Assembly: GCA_014237395.1 (NCBI GenBank)
Contig: JABZFP010000043.1
Location: forward strand, 124,001 to 188,000
DNA: 64,000 nucleotides
Source of the DNA: Desulfobacteraceae bacterium
GTDB taxonomy: Bacteria > Desulfobacterota > Desulfobacteria > Desulfobacterales > UBA5852
Reading direction: 5' to 3'
A model generated the notes under the pieces. It did not search any database. It was not told the origin of the DNA and saw nothing but the letters and a program-made list of their open reading frames with translations. Made by a program: the position numbers and the translations under genes. Each line of letters opens with the position of its first letter. Within the stretch, counting starts at the first letter, position 1. Of the stretch, positions 62,901 to 64,000 are shown piece after piece.

Positions 62901-63683
62901 ATGTTGACTTATCTGATCGATATTTTTCTGATTGCCGTCAGTGCCGCCCTGATAAACAACTTCGTCTTGCATTACTTCGTCGGCATATGCCCCTTTGTGG
63001 GGGTTTCCCGGCGGATTGAAATGGCCTTTGGCATGGGGTGCGCGGTGACCTTTGTCATCAGCATCGCCGCATTTATCAGCTGGGCCATTACCACCTTTGT
63101 CCTGGTGCCCGGTGCACCGCTTTCGCAGTGGATTGCCGGGTTTTTCGTTTCGGCCGAAACCGCCGCCAAAGTGGATCTCACCATCCTGAGCTATATCGTC
63201 TACATTTTGGCCATTTCCTCTTCGGTACAGTTTGTCGAGATGTATGTGCGCAAATTCTATCCGCCGCTATACAAATCGTTTGGCGTTTATCTGCCGCTGA
63301 TCACCACCAACTGCGCCATTTTATTTGCGTGTTTGACCATCATGGCCAATATTGTCGGCGTCGATGACCCGTCGGCGGCCTGGGATCTGGGGCGTTCGCT
63401 GGTGCTCGCCATCTTTGGCGGGGTGGGGTTTACGATTGCCATCGTCATCATGGCCGGCATTCGGGAAGAGCTTGACCTTTGCGACGTGCCCGAACCATTT
63501 AAGGGGGCGGCCATTACCATGATCGTGGCCGGTATTCTGGCCCTGGGATTCATGGGGTTTACCGGCGTCGATTCCGGTCTCCGAAAAGCCATTACACCGG
63601 CGGCGGCAAGCCAGGCCGTGTTGGAAGACCGGTCAGCGCCAATCGTCGTAAATCAGGGTGTGGACAACCTGCATGTTGGATGA
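62901..63683 (+). CDS. rnfA: Rnf complex subunit A, C-terminally extended
   Basis: 260 residues, clearly longer than the usual 190-200. About six membrane segments with the cluster cysteines in VGICPFVGVS and TTNCAILFA. After the last helix (TMIVAGILALGFMGFTGV) a tail of about 45 residues follows (ITPAAASQAVLEDRSAPIVVNQGVDNLHVG). The fold is otherwise standard and paired with RnfE. Confidence 0.94.
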   Translation: MLTYLIDIFLIAVSAALINNFVLHYFVGICPFVGVSRRIEMAFGMGCAVTFVISIAAFISWAITTFVLVPGAPLSQWIAGFFVSAETAAKVDLTILSYIVYILAISSSVQFVEMYVRKFYPPLYKSFGVYLPLITTNCAILFACLTIMANIVGVDDPSAAWDLGRSLVLAIFGGVGFTIAIVIMAGIREELDLCDVPEPFKGAAITMIVAGILALGFMGFTGVDSGLRKAITPAAASQAVLEDRSAPIVVNQGVDNLHVG

Positions 63684-63755
63684 ATGCCTCGATGCCGGAA
63701 TAGGGACGAGAACGACCGGCGTCTGCCGCACATATCGGGATAGGGAGATGGAAGT

Positions 63756-64000
63756 ATGAATGCAGTTACGTTGGGCCTTTCCGCTGGAACACTTTTTGCG
63801 ATGGCCGTTGTCCTTTCGTATATCCTCAGCTGGGCCAATCGAAAATTCTATGTGGAAGTCGACCCCCGGGTGACCGCCATTATGGCGGTGCTTCCCGGCG
63901 CCAATTGCGGCGGCTGCGGTTTCGTCGGTTGCAGTGACTACGCCGAGGCCATCGCCGGTGATGCTGCGCCGGTCAACAAATGCCCGGTCGGCGGGGCGAG
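63756..64000 (+). CDS. rnfB: Rnf complex subunit B, 5' part (cut by window end)
   Basis: 81 residues visible; GGGAGATGGAAGT before the ATG. A membrane helix (SAGTLFAMAVVLSYILSW) leads to the four-cysteine cluster domain CGGCGFVGCSDYAEAIAGDAAPVNKCP. RnfB accepts electrons from ferredoxin. The ferredoxin-like repeats that should follow lie beyond the window. Confidence 0.95.
   Translation, partial: MNAVTLGLSAGTLFAMAVVLSYILSWANRKFYVEVDPRVTAIMAVLPGANCGGCGFVGCSDYAEAIAGDAAPVNKCPVGGA

Noticed and set aside
1..64000. tRNA, rRNA, CRISPR arrays, IS elements
   Set aside because: No cloverleaf with conserved T-loop bases, no regularly spaced direct repeats and no transposase or terminal repeats were found by eye.

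Overview
The window looks like the chromosome of an anaerobic, sulfate-reducer-type member of the Desulfobacterota (former Deltaproteobacteria, Desulfosarcina/Desulfobacter side). The grounds are a high-GC genome, UGA-encoded selenocysteine in three adjacent redox genes (HdrA, MvhD, formate dehydrogenase), an Rnf complex, HgcAB, several rubrerythrin-like proteins, and no respiratory oxidase. No phage, IS element, CRISPR array, rRNA or tRNA was seen.

Layout. 1-7.4 kb: the end of a PAS/HisKA signalling protein, an unknown protein, a SRPBCC-MerR operon with its own MerR-type promoter, a YIP1-diguanylate cyclase pair, YceH and a PilZ protein. 7.6-18 kb: the metabolic core, read on the minus strand in the order histidine kinase, sigma-54 activator, small response regulator, HdrA, MvhD, FdhB-like Fe-S protein, FdhA. 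A -24/-12 promoter stands before the response regulator, and each of the three UGA codons is followed by a SECIS-like hairpin. 18-26 kb: a CrtI/RetSat-like oxidoreductase, two TPR proteins, an MFS exporter, LeuB and a lipoprotein. 27-38 kb: Nudix, a TIM-barrel protein, a rhodanese-rubrerythrin fusion, SMUG1-type glycosylase, THEP1, a phosphoacceptor-less receiver, a tiny rubredoxin-like gene, a PP2C phosphatase, a J-protein, membrane proteins and Pal. 38.7-45.7 kb: LOG protein, an RsbU-type phosphatase, a UbiB-family kinase, LUD and YcgN-like proteins. 45.7-48.2 kb: arsR-hgcA-hgcB-nuclease, the mercury-methylation genes with an ArsR operator lying on the promoter. 48-59 kb: ferritin-like proteins, an O-methyltransferase, arginase, a LonB-like protease, a dynamin-like GTPase, Nudix and Slp-like lipoprotein. 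59.1-64 kb: rnfCDGEAB, cut by the window end.

How the genes work together. The Fdh-Hdr cluster most likely moves electrons between formate and a low-potential or thiol/disulfide carrier by flavin-based bifurcation or confurcation, and Rnf couples ferredoxin and NAD(H) to an ion gradient. Together they form a formate/ferredoxin energy module controlled by a two-component sigma-54 circuit. HgcAB would make the organism a mercury methylator. Protein families are read from motifs; no database search was run.
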